Shown: positions 11,083 through 17,423 of the stretch, piece by piece
Position numbering within the stretch: position 1 is the stretch's first letter
Layout of the letters: every line of letters starts with the position of its first letter
From: a virus
Virus record (IMG/VR): IMGVR_UViG_3300045999_008662
Location: 1-20,738 of that record
Length of the DNA: 20,738 nucleotides
Reading direction: 5' to 3' (one strand)
Program-made: the position numbers and the translations under genes
The notes under the pieces: model-generated
The model's database searches: none
The model's input: only the letters and a program-made list of their open reading frames with translations
What the model was told of the DNA's origin: nothing

Positions 11083-11408
11083 GTTCAATAAAACAGATAT
11101 TACAAGAAACAAGCGAAATCGAAAAAGCGTGGAAAAAACTCGATATGTCGTGGATTATGGAAACGCAATATAAACACAGCGGTTATTTCCTTAACGATAT
11201 TATTATTGAAGTTGAACGTAATTTAATAGCGAAGCAAAAAGAAGATTTGCCGAATGTTAAAACAATTCAGAAATTTGAGAAAACATTAAACCGCTTACTT
11301 TTGATTCAGGAATATTTTAATAAATCGCAATCTTACATTCGTGATTTGGAGTTACAAAACGAGCAGTTAAAACAAAAGTTTGAAGCATATAAAATAAACA
11401 TAAAATGA
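11079..11408 (+). CDS. Coiled-coil hypothetical protein, 109 aa
   Basis: Coupled to the helicase by ATGA. The protein is almost all helix: QILQETSEIEKAWKKLDMSW at the start and a strongly heptad-like end (LLLIQEYFNKSQSYIRDLEL, then QNEQLKQKFEAYK). It may be a structural or loader partner of the helicase or nuclease, but nothing shows this directly. No family recognised. Confidence 0.6.
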   Translation: MSSIKQILQETSEIEKAWKKLDMSWIMETQYKHSGYFLNDIIIEVERNLIAKQKEDLPNVKTIQKFEKTLNRLLLIQEYFNKSQSYIRDLELQNEQLKQKFEAYKINIK

Positions 11409-11542
11409 ACTATCTACAAAAAGCAGTTGAGCTACTGCACCCCCAGCCAATTTACTACACACCTAGTAATGTTAAAAAATATGTAAAGAAACATAAATTT
11501 GATTTCTTAATTCAAAACCCACCTTATGCCAACAACCTATAA
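11405..11542 (+). CDS. Small ORF, 45 aa, ending in an NPPY motif
   Basis: It starts in the previous stop (ATGA) and its last codons overlap the next ORF. The product MNYLQKAVELLHPQPIYYTP and following ends DFLIQNPPYANNL. The NPPY motif with its hydrophobic lead resembles motif IV of N6-adenine methyltransferases, and a true methyltransferase starts 115 bases later. It could be a remnant of a methyltransferase or chance. Coupled spacing supports translation. Confidence 0.4.
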   Translation: MNYLQKAVELLHPQPIYYTPSNVKKYVKKHKFDFLIQNPPYANNL

Positions 11543-11663
11543 ACTAACTTACGCCAACATCGAAACGTGGTATTTCCCTAATCGTGCTTTGTGCAATTGG
11601 AAGATAAAACAACTCAAAGCGAGTGGTAATTATTCACGTGAATTTAAAATTGAATTATGCTAA
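11526..11663 (+). CDS. Small hypothetical protein, 45 aa
   Basis: The start lies inside the previous ORF and the stop overlaps the methyltransferase start (ATG at 11657). The product MPTTYKLTYANIETWYFPNR and following is basic and aromatic, without a membrane segment. The 17-nt overlap upstream and 7-nt overlap downstream fit the coupled style of this region. No family recognised. Confidence 0.4.
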   Translation: MPTTYKLTYANIETWYFPNRALCNWKIKQLKASGNYSREFKIELC

Positions 11664-12283
11664 CAATAACCAACGAAGATAATATGCTTTTAATGGCACG
11701 TTATGAAGATAACTATTTTGATTTGGCTATTGTAGATCCTCCGTATGGGATAGGTGCAACCAAAAGAATGGGAGTAAATAAAAAAAAAGGATACAATCCT
11801 AAAAAATGGATAGGAGGACAATGGGATAACGAAACACCTACAAAAGAATACTTTACCGAGTTATTTAGAGTAAGTAAAAATCAAATTATTTGGGGGGGTA
11901 ATTACTTTGATTTACCACCTTCAAGGTGTTTTTATATTTGGGATAAATGTCAAAGAATTGACCAAGCAGATTGTGAAATGGCATGGACTTCATTTGATAA
12001 AAGCGCAAGAGTGTTTAATTTTCATGTAAGTAAATTAATTGGATTTATGAACCCAAGTAGATTTCACCCAACTGAAAAACCTATTGAATTATATAAATGG
12101 CTTTTAGAAAAAAACACCAAACAAGGAGACAAAATACTTGATACTCACTTAGGCAGTGGCTCAATTGCGATAGCATGCCACGATTACGGCTTTGACTTAA
12201 CAGCGTGCGAACTTGATAAAGAGTATTTCGATAAAGCAATGACACGAATTAATAACCACGTAGCACAACAAAAACTATTTTAA
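11657..12283 (+). CDS. DNA adenine/cytosine-N4 methyltransferase, beta-type order, 208 aa
   Basis: Motif IV DPPYG lies at residues 27-31 and the AdoMet-binding motif I at about 161-168 (DTHLGSGS), so the catalytic motif comes before the cofactor motif, as in the beta and related amino-methyltransferases. FHPTEKP at about 136-142 is the usual segment before motif I in this class. The product transfers a methyl group to an exocyclic amino group of A or C in a short target that cannot be read from the sequence. No cognate restriction enzyme is adjacent, so it is an orphan, probably protecting phage DNA from host restriction or marking it. Length is typical for small phage enzymes. Confidence 0.88.
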   Translation: MLTITNEDNMLLMARYEDNYFDLAIVDPPYGIGATKRMGVNKKKGYNPKKWIGGQWDNETPTKEYFTELFRVSKNQIIWGGNYFDLPPSRCFYIWDKCQRIDQADCEMAWTSFDKSARVFNFHVSKLIGFMNPSRFHPTEKPIELYKWLLEKNTKQGDKILDTHLGSGSIAIACHDYGFDLTACELDKEYFDKAMTRINNHVAQQKLF

Positions 12284-12826
12284 ATGAAACCATACACCCT
12301 TAAACAATTCATTGACTATTGCCACATGGTGGATTGTTTAAATACAATTATGCCAGCGTCAAAAGTTACGTTTAAAAAATACGACTTAGATAAAAAACGT
12401 ATTGTTAAAAAACGATTAGTTGAGGTTCGTGAAACGGAAAACGGAATACCTTACGAATTTGTTATTCAGAAAAAAGAAACTAAGAAAATACCAAACGCAA
12501 ACACTAACGAAATAACAAAACTAATCGTTGATTACTTACGTTACGTTTACGGTAGCAAGTCAATAAGACGAATTTCAAGCGAAGGGAAATATCGAGTTGG
12601 TATTGGTTACATACCTAGTTCAAATAAAGGAATGAGCGATGCGGAAGGTATGGTTAACGGAAAGTTTTTATCTTTGGAATTGAAGATAGGAAAAGACAAA
12701 CAACGTGATTCGCAAAAAGCAAGACAAATTGAAGTGGAAAACGATGGAGGAATTTACTACCTTTGTAAGTGGATCGACTTCGAAACGTTCCAAACTGAAA
12801 TACAGAATTTAATACCGATAGAATGA
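12284..12826 (+). CDS. VRR-NUC-type PD-(D/E)XK nuclease, 180 aa
   Basis: Residues 116-150 (GMSDAEGMVNGKFLSLELK and on) hold the nuclease core: D119, E132 and K134 as the D...ExK triad, followed by KDKQRDSQKARQIEVENDGG, in which S143-Q144 and the Gly-rich end match the VRR-NUC pattern. Such enzymes cut branched or flapped DNA and, in phages, often act in recombination or replication repair. The N-terminal 75 residues are lysine-rich and have no assigned domain. It starts directly after the methyltransferase stop, in the operon 9056-13439. Confidence 0.8.
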   Translation: MKPYTLKQFIDYCHMVDCLNTIMPASKVTFKKYDLDKKRIVKKRLVEVRETENGIPYEFVIQKKETKKIPNANTNEITKLIVDYLRYVYGSKSIRRISSEGKYRVGIGYIPSSNKGMSDAEGMVNGKFLSLELKIGKDKQRDSQKARQIEVENDGGIYYLCKWIDFETFQTEIQNLIPIE

Positions 12827-13029
12827 AAGCAAATAAAGTAGCAATTATTGACGTTTACGAAAATGGTATTTTTGTGCGTAAATTAGAATCTGTTTGGACA
12901 AATTTGCCCGATTTAGAATTACAATGTACCTTTGAAATAACTACTCAAAAATTAGAATGTAAAATACAAATTGACAAACAACTTTTTGATTTTATAGAAA
13001 ATGAAGTTATAAAATTTTTAACGATATGA
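12823..13029 (+). CDS. Small hypothetical protein, 68 aa
   Basis: Coupled on both sides by ATGA overlaps, between the nuclease and the terminase small subunit. Composition suggests a beta-rich fold (KVAIIDVYENGIFVRKLE; LECKIQIDKQLFDFIENEVI). It has no metal-binding or membrane features. No family recognised. Confidence 0.6.
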   Translation: MKANKVAIIDVYENGIFVRKLESVWTNLPDLELQCTFEITTQKLECKIQIDKQLFDFIENEVIKFLTI

Positions 13030-13439
13030 AAAAACCACACCCAACAAGAATATTCAAAGAACCCGAAGAACTTTTAAACGCGTGGATTGAATACAAAGAA
13101 CACGTTAAACAAGAATCTTTTAAGTGGGTTAAAGTTCACTTTGTAGGTAAAGACGGCGAACGAGTTGAAGAACCTCAAAAAGTACCTTACACTAAAGAAG
13201 GATTTGAGATATTTTGCTATAATAATTACGGTTGTGTTGGTCAATATTTTGACAATAAAGATAAGTTGTACAATGACTTTGTTGCTATCTGTTCGCGTAT
13301 AAAACAAGAAATTCGACAAGACCAAATAACGGGCGGTTTATTAGGGTTTTACAATCCAAGTATAACACAACGATTAAACGGATTGAAAGAATCAACAGAA
13401 ACAACTATTATCGAGCAACCACTTTTTCCAGATGAATAA
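13026..13439 (+). CDS. terS: Terminase small subunit / DNA-packaging protein, 137 aa
   Basis: The pattern RIFKEPEELLNAWIEYKEHV ... VPYTKEGFEIFCYNNYG ... ICSRIKQEIRQDQITGGLLG then FYNPSITQRLNGLKE matches the small-terminase / gp3-like packaging proteins that I know from Bacteroidetes phages. The helical N-terminus would recognise the packaging site, and the conserved GGLLGFYNP...RLNGLKE region lies at the C-terminal end of the core. It lies 1.5 kb upstream of the large subunit, with a sigma-like gene and small ORFs between. Its stop overlaps the next ATG (TAATG at 13437-13441). Confidence 0.8.
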   Translation: MKKPHPTRIFKEPEELLNAWIEYKEHVKQESFKWVKVHFVGKDGERVEEPQKVPYTKEGFEIFCYNNYGCVGQYFDNKDKLYNDFVAICSRIKQEIRQDQITGGLLGFYNPSITQRLNGLKESTETTIIEQPLFPDE

Positions 13440-13963
13440 TGGAATGGTTAGGGGAAGTTGCTAAACATCATAAGAATTATGTAAAAATAATTCATAGCTT
13501 CGGTGAGTATTTTTACGCTGAAGATTTGGTACAAGAAATGTATTTGCGATTAGACCGAAACAAGCGACCCGAAGATATTATTGTAAACGGAAAAATAAAC
13601 CAATACTTCATTCACTTAACCCTTAAATCTATATTCTTAAACTTTCTAAAAGCAAAAAAGCAAATATCTAAGATAAATAATTTACCTTTGGAAATTGCAG
13701 ACGTTGATAATAGTGAATTTTACGAAGCACAAAATAGATTTAGAGCAAAGATTAACGATGAAATAAACAAGTGGCATAGTTATGACCAGACACTATTTAG
13801 ATTGTATTTAACGGGTAACCATTCAATGCGAGATATTGCCAACGGAACGGATATAAGTTTGCGTTCAATCTTTGAAGTGATAGGGGAATGTAAAGAAAAG
13901 ATTAGAGTTAATTGTGGAGACGACTATTTAGATTTAATTAATAACGATTTAGAATTGATATGA
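13439..13963 (+). CDS. Phage sigma-70-like (ECF-type) factor, 174 aa
   Basis: Residues about 26-38 (YAEDLVQEMYLRL) match sigma region 2, in which EDLVQE binds the polymerase clamp. About residues 120-160 (DQTLFRLYLTGNHSMRDIAN and on to GTDISLRSIFEVI) match a region 4 helix-turn-helix. The length is that of small ECF factors, and no anti-sigma gene is seen nearby. Such sigma-like genes between the terminase subunits recur in Bacteroidetes phages, as far as I know. It could direct late transcription or a special promoter class such as the tandem-repeat promoters here, but no contact is shown. The stop overlaps the next start (ATGA). Confidence 0.75.
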   Translation: MEWLGEVAKHHKNYVKIIHSFGEYFYAEDLVQEMYLRLDRNKRPEDIIVNGKINQYFIHLTLKSIFLNFLKAKKQISKINNLPLEIADVDNSEFYEAQNRFRAKINDEINKWHSYDQTLFRLYLTGNHSMRDIANGTDISLRSIFEVIGECKEKIRVNCGDDYLDLINNDLELI

Positions 13964-14130
13964 GAAATGAAAAAGGACAATTTGTTGTTGGTAATAGTGG
14001 AAAACCACTTGGAGCAAAAGCTAAAATCAAAACTCAAGTGTTAAAAGCAATTATTAAAAGACTTGAAAAGGAAAACAAAAATCTTATAATAGAAAACGAA
14101 ATACTTAAAAATAAACTTGCTATAAAATGA
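13960..14130 (+). CDS. Small basic coiled-coil protein with DUF5681-like start, 56 aa
   Basis: The start overlaps the sigma-like stop (ATGA) and the stop overlaps the next start. The N-terminus MRNEKGQFVVGNSGKPLGAK matches the short basic motif of DUF5681-like packaging-linked proteins (G(Q)FxxGxSGNPxGxxK). The remainder is a heptad-rich helix with many Lys and Glu. A role linked to DNA packaging is plausible from motif and position, but the family function is not known to me. Confidence 0.6.
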   Translation: MRNEKGQFVVGNSGKPLGAKAKIKTQVLKAIIKRLEKENKNLIIENEILKNKLAIK

Positions 14131-14268
14131 ATAAAAAAGACATAAAAAAAGACCAAAGATTGACGATTAGAGCAACTGCAAATGAAGTGGAAAATATCAA
14201 AAAACAAGCTGAAAAAAAACGGATATAAAAGCGTTTCACAATTTATGATTGATAAAACAATAAACTAA
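14127..14268 (+). CDS. Ribbon-helix-helix protein, apparent frameshift at A8
   Basis: The 0-frame from 14127 gives a 33-aa product ending TAA at 14226-14228. Losing one A from the run of eight (14212-14219) instead gives a 46-aa protein whose C-terminal half reads EKNGYKSVSQFMIDKTIN, ending at 14268 one base before the next ATG (14270). The full sequence LTIRATANEVENIKKQAEKN plus GYKSVSQFMI is a typical ribbon-helix-helix DNA-binding fold: one beta strand, helix, Gly-Tyr turn, helix. The truncated form would lack the second helix. Causes could be transcriptional slippage at A8, +1 frameshifting, or a sequencing error in the run. It probably acts as a transcriptional regulator. Confidence 0.6.
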
Positions 14269-14269
14269 T

Positions 14270-14479
14270 ATGACACCAAAAGAGAAAGCAAAACAGTTAG
14301 TTGAAAAGTTTATTGAACACACTCAAGAATGGGATGAATTAGATGGATATGTTAACGATATTTATAGGGCAAAAAAATGCGCTTTAATTGAAATAGATGG
14401 TAGAATTGAAGAAGTAGAACATTGGTTACCTCGAGTTACATTTTTGAATGAAGTTAAACAAGAAATACAAAACTTATAA
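14270..14479 (+). CDS. Conserved Bacteroidetes-phage hypothetical protein, 69 aa
   Basis: The product MTPKEKAKQLVEKFIEHTQE ... RAKKCALIEIDGRIEEVEHW ... EVKQEIQNL matches a short helical family that recurs widely in Bacteroidetes phages, usually with the same MTPKEKA start and EVKQEI end. It has no known role. It is soluble and helical, and lies in the small-gene cluster before the terminase large subunit. Confidence 0.7.
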   Translation: MTPKEKAKQLVEKFIEHTQEWDELDGYVNDIYRAKKCALIEIDGRIEEVEHWLPRVTFLNEVKQEIQNL

Positions 14480-14482
14480 ATA

Positions 14483-14905
14483 ATGGCACGAAAAAAAGCA
14501 CAAGGATTAGGAGATACTATCGACCAAATCACAACAGCAACGGGAATCAAAGCACTTGTTAAATTTGTAGCAGGAGAGGATTGTGGTTGCGACCAACGAA
14601 AGGAAGCGTTAAACAAGTTATTTCCTTATTCAAAACCCAATTGTTTAAGTGAACAAGATTACAACTTTCTTAAGGAATTCTTTGAAGTTACAAGGGGTTC
14701 GGTTGTTCCAACGGTACAATATAGATTAAACCAAATTTACACAAGCACGTTTAATAAGAACGCTGAATTTACGAATTGTGGTAGTTGCTTGTTAGATAGG
14801 ATTAGTGAACTAAAAAAAGTATTCGAAGAGTATGTAAGACAAAACGATAATAACCCTGATATTTATACTGATTATGAAGACGTTACAAATCAAAAATTAA
14901 TATGA
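14483..14905 (+). CDS. Conserved cysteine-rich protein upstream of terminase, 140 aa
   Basis: Residues 20-48 read TGIKALVKFVAGEDCGCDQR followed by KEALNKLFPY, a pattern common in Bacteroidetes phages just before terminase large genes. The cysteines CGC (34-36), C54 and C99/C102 (NCGSCL) suggest a metal site. A helical C-terminus follows. Its conserved position suggests it may assist packaging or terminase assembly, but this is not established. The stop is coupled to a five-codon ORF at 14902-14919 that ends at the terminase start. Confidence 0.7.
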   Translation: MARKKAQGLGDTIDQITTATGIKALVKFVAGEDCGCDQRKEALNKLFPYSKPNCLSEQDYNFLKEFFEVTRGSVVPTVQYRLNQIYTSTFNKNAEFTNCGSCLLDRISELKKVFEEYVRQNDNNPDIYTDYEDVTNQKLI

Positions 14906-14919
14906 TTTACTTTAAGTAA
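14902..14919 (+). CDS. Five-codon mini-ORF before the terminase gene
   Basis: ATGATTTACTTTAAGTAATG contains ATG ATT TAC TTT AAG TAA. The start overlaps the upstream stop (ATGA) and the stop overlaps the terminase ATG (TAATG). It would let ribosomes terminate and restart at the terminase gene. Whether the peptide MIYFK itself matters is unknown. Confidence 0.3.
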   Translation: MIYFK

Positions 14920-16113
14920 TGTTTAAACGAACAACCGCAATAAATAGAATAAAAGCGATGAAGTCTCGTATCCGAGTGATACAAGGTGGGACTTCTGCCC
15001 TTTATCCCCTACTTAGTAATAGGTAGGGGAGATAATGCAGGGAAAACATACGCGATAATTCCTATATTGATAGACCGAGCAATCAAAGAACAACGTATAA
15101 AAATTACAGTTGTTGCAGAAACTTTACCTGCAGTAAAAGAGGGAGCGTTAGATATTTTCAAAACTATAATGGTTGAGACAAACCGTTGGATTGAAAACAA
15201 TTGGAACGCTTCAGCTTTGATTTATACTTTTACCAACGGCTCACGAATGCAGTTTAAATCATTCGATAGTGACGGTAAAGCAAAAGCAAGCGGAAAGCGT
15301 GATATTCTATTCCTTAACGAAGCAAACCATATTCCTTTTATTATTGCAGATGCTTTAATGATTAGAAGTTCAGAAACTTATATTGACTTCAATCCAGATA
15401 ACGAATTTTGGGTGCATTCTGAAATATTACCACAGCATAATGCAGAATTTCTATTGCTTACTTATTTAGATAACGAAGGTATTTCAAAGGAAACTTTGGA
15501 AGACTTAATGATTAAAAAAGAGAAAGCTAAAACTTCTAATTATTGGGCTAATTGGTGGAGGGTTTACGGCGAAGGTCAAATTGGAAACTTACAAGGGGTT
15601 GTATTTAGCAACTGGCAAACTATTGATACTATTCCAAACGAAGCACGTTTATTAGGAATCGGATTAGACTTTGGTTATACCAACGACCCGACAAGTGCGA
15701 TTGCAGTTTACAAATGGAATGATAAACGAATTGTTAAAGAATTGTTTTATCGTACTGGAATGCTTAACGGTGACATCGCAAACGCACTACCCAAAGATGC
15801 GGTTATTTATGCGGATTCAGCAGAACCGAAAAGCATTGAGGAAATACGGCGTAGGGGTTTACAAATTTACCCCGTAACAAAAGGCAAGGATTCAATTAAC
15901 TACGGAATTGATGTTATGCAACAGCAAGAATATTTAGTTACAAGCGACAGCACAAATCTAATTAAAGAACTTAGAGGTTATTGTTGGGACGTTGATAGAA
16001 CAGGAAAAACAACCAATAAACCGCAAGGGGGCAACGATCACGGGATTGACGCACTACGTTACCACGAAATGGAATCCATAAGCACGAATAAAGGCGTTTA
16101 CAACATTTATTAG
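14919..16113 (+). CDS. terL: Terminase large subunit, P-loop interrupted by a 40-nt hairpin insertion
   Basis: From ATG at 14919 the frame reads MFKRTTAINRI ... RIRVIQGGTSA, the usual N-terminus of a Bacteroidetes-phage large terminase up to the middle of the Walker A motif, and then runs into a stop at 15024-15026. The rest of the motif, AGKTYAIIPILIDRA, resumes at 15037 in the +1 frame and stays open to 16113. Skipping 40 nt restores GGTSAGKT and a 384-aa protein. The downstream part is intact: Walker B DILFLNEAN (coded near 15300), DFNPDN, and nuclease motifs GLDFGYTNDPT, YADSAEPKSIEEI and NDHGIDALRYH. A separate start at GTG 14986 would give a protein with RGDNAGKT instead of GGTSAGKT, a weaker P-loop. 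Terminase pumps DNA into the procapsid and cuts it. Bypassing, an assembly error or a pseudogene must be told apart. Confidence 0.85.
14997..15036 (+). other. 40-nt hairpin insertion in the terL Walker A codons
   Basis: TCCCCTACTTA (15005-15015) pairs with TAGGTAGGGGA (15020-15030, one wobble) over 11 bp, closed by a GUAA tetraloop of the GNRA class. The Ala codon GCC (14997) precedes it and the Ala codon GCA (15037) follows it, so codon-matched take-off and landing sites are available. An in-frame TAG lies in the 3' strand of the stem. The layout recalls the T4 gene 60 bypass gap. Confidence 0.75.
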
Positions 16114-16132
16114 ACTTTGTAGTTTAATAGGT

Positions 16133-16879
16133 ATGAGACTTGAAATAAACATACCAACATCAATTGCGGAAATACCACTTAGTGCATACCAAAAATTCGT
16201 TAACGTTTCTCAAAATAGTGACGATGAGGATTTTTTAATGGAGCAAATGGTGCAATGTTTCACTGGTTTAGAATTAAAATCAATCGCTAAAATGCGAATG
16301 ACTGATTTAACCGAACTAATAATTTCACTTACAAAAACATTAGAAGCTGAAGGAACGTTCCAACAACGATTTAAAATTAAAGATTTAGAGTTCGGTTTTA
16401 TTCCAAATTTAGAAGAGATTAGTTTTGGCGAATACGTGGATTTAGAAAAGTACTTGCAAGACGTTTCAACTTTTCATAAAGCAATGGCGGTTATGTACCG
16501 ACCTATTAAAGAAACATTTAAAGACCGTTATTCTATTCACGAATACAAAGGTAGTGATGAATACAGCGACTTAATGAAGTTCGCACCGCTACAAATCGTA
16601 AAGGGTGCGAATGTTTTTTTTTGGACTTTAGAAAAAGACTTATTGAAAGCTACCCTGACATTTTTGGAGACGGAGATGACAGCGGAAATCAAAACTCACT
16701 TAGTGAAAGAACTCAATTTGGAAAACAGTGGGGGTGGTATGGAAGCCTACACGTCCTCGCTCAAGGAAACATTACAAAATTCGATGAAATTACCAAATTG
16801 GGACTTAGAAAATGCCTCACTTTTCTCACGTTTACAAAACAGAGCGATGACTTACAACAACGAGAATTTAAACGCTTAA
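16133..16879 (+). CDS. Tail assembly chaperone, 0-frame product, 248 aa
   Basis: The start MRLEINIPTSIAEIPLSAYQ and the acidic helical body are those of the short tail-chaperone family common downstream of Bacteroidetes-phage terminases. Up to residue 163 it is shared with the frameshifted product. After the T9 run the 0 frame stays open for 85 codons, ending in SLFSRLQNRAMTYNNENLNA, so two different C-terminal halves overlap over 260 bases. Tail chaperones of the lambda G/GT type coat the tape-measure protein during tail assembly. Whether the 0-frame tail is functional or just an open reading frame by chance is unclear. Confidence 0.7.
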   Translation: MRLEINIPTSIAEIPLSAYQKFVNVSQNSDDEDFLMEQMVQCFTGLELKSIAKMRMTDLTELIISLTKTLEAEGTFQQRFKIKDLEFGFIPNLEEISFGEYVDLEKYLQDVSTFHKAMAVMYRPIKETFKDRYSIHEYKGSDEYSDLMKFAPLQIVKGANVFFWTLEKDLLKATLTFLETEMTAEIKTHLVKELNLENSGGGMEAYTSSLKETLQNSMKLPNWDLENASLFSRLQNRAMTYNNENLNA

Positions 16880-16887
16880 CGAAATGA
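16133..16887 (+). CDS. Tail assembly chaperone, -1 frameshift product, about 251 aa
   Basis: A -1 slip on T TTT TTT within the nine T of 16614-16622 joins residues 1-163 to the frame beginning LDFRKRLIESYPDIFGDGDD and ending at 16887. This frame holds FGKQWGWYGSLHVLAQGNIT and KFDEITKLGLRKCLTFLTF, which is the conserved C-terminal extension I recognise from phage frameshifted chaperones (the T part of GT). Its stop is coupled to the next gene (ATGA at 16884). The extension is expected to bind tail-tube subunits. It has no strong start of its own (only TTG at 16621), so it depends on the slip. Confidence 0.75.
16580..16622 (+). promoter_or_regulatory. Frameshift signal: terminator-like hairpin and T9 slippery run
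   Basis: TTCGCACC (16580-16587) and GGTGCGAA (16604-16611) form a perfect 8-bp stem with a 16-nt loop, two bases before nine T (16614-16622). It resembles an intrinsic terminator inside a gene. It could stimulate RNA polymerase slippage on the T run, ribosomal -1 frameshifting, or partial termination before the tail genes. Confidence 0.65.
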
Positions 16888-17423
16888 GTCAAGACCCAAG
16901 AGCGGAAGCACTTCAAAAGTTTGTAGACGGCGTTGTTAAACAAGCAAGAACGAATTTAACGAAACGTAAAAAGAACGCTTCTAAGAAACTTTATAATTCG
17001 ATTAAAGGTGAAAGTAAGGTTTACCAAAATTCTATCCGTGTAGGCTTTCAAATGGAAGATTACGGGTTCTTTCAAGACCAAGGGGTAAACGGAAAAAAGA
17101 AAAATCAAGGTAGTAGGTTTTCGTTTCGTGATAAAATGCCACCGCCGAGCGCATTGGATAAGTGGATAGTAAGAAGGGGAATTGCGCCACGAGATGCAAA
17201 GGGCAAATTGTTACCGAGAAAAACGCTTCAATTTATTATTGCACGTTCGATTTATAACAAAGGTATTAAACCCTCAAAATTCTTTAGCGATGCAATCGAA
17301 ACGAAACTTAAGAAATTACCAACTGAATTAATAAACCCCTATGTATTAACCGTCAGTAATATTATTGACATAGCAATAAAAGAAAATGTACGCAAGAACG
17401 CCGTTTTTAGTTCAAGTAAGTGA
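16884..17423 (+). CDS. Head-tail or neck protein, HK97 gp10-like, 179 aa
   Basis: The basic N-terminal half (residues 10-60, ALQKFVDGVVKQARTNLTKR and on) and the turn-rich middle (GFFQDQGVNGKKKNQGSRFS) match the pattern of minor tail / neck proteins of the HK97 gp10-like type. LPRKTLQFIIARSIYNKGIK lies further on. Such proteins join the tail tube to the portal neck. The end overlaps the next gene by 38 bases in another frame. The call rests on position and composition more than on a definitive motif. Confidence 0.55.
   Translation: MSQDPRAEALQKFVDGVVKQARTNLTKRKKNASKKLYNSIKGESKVYQNSIRVGFQMEDYGFFQDQGVNGKKKNQGSRFSFRDKMPPPSALDKWIVRRGIAPRDAKGKLLPRKTLQFIIARSIYNKGIKPSKFFSDAIETKLKKLPTELINPYVLTVSNIIDIAIKENVRKNAVFSSSK

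Noticed and set aside
14997-15036. Group I/II intron or intein in terL
   Set aside because: Forty nucleotides are far too short for a self-splicing intron, and the inserted segment is not open in the joining frame, so an intein is excluded.
15671-15877. A second + strand frame inside terL
   Set aside because: The region encodes the nuclease domain motifs of the terminase in the main frame; the alternative frame has no motif or start signal.
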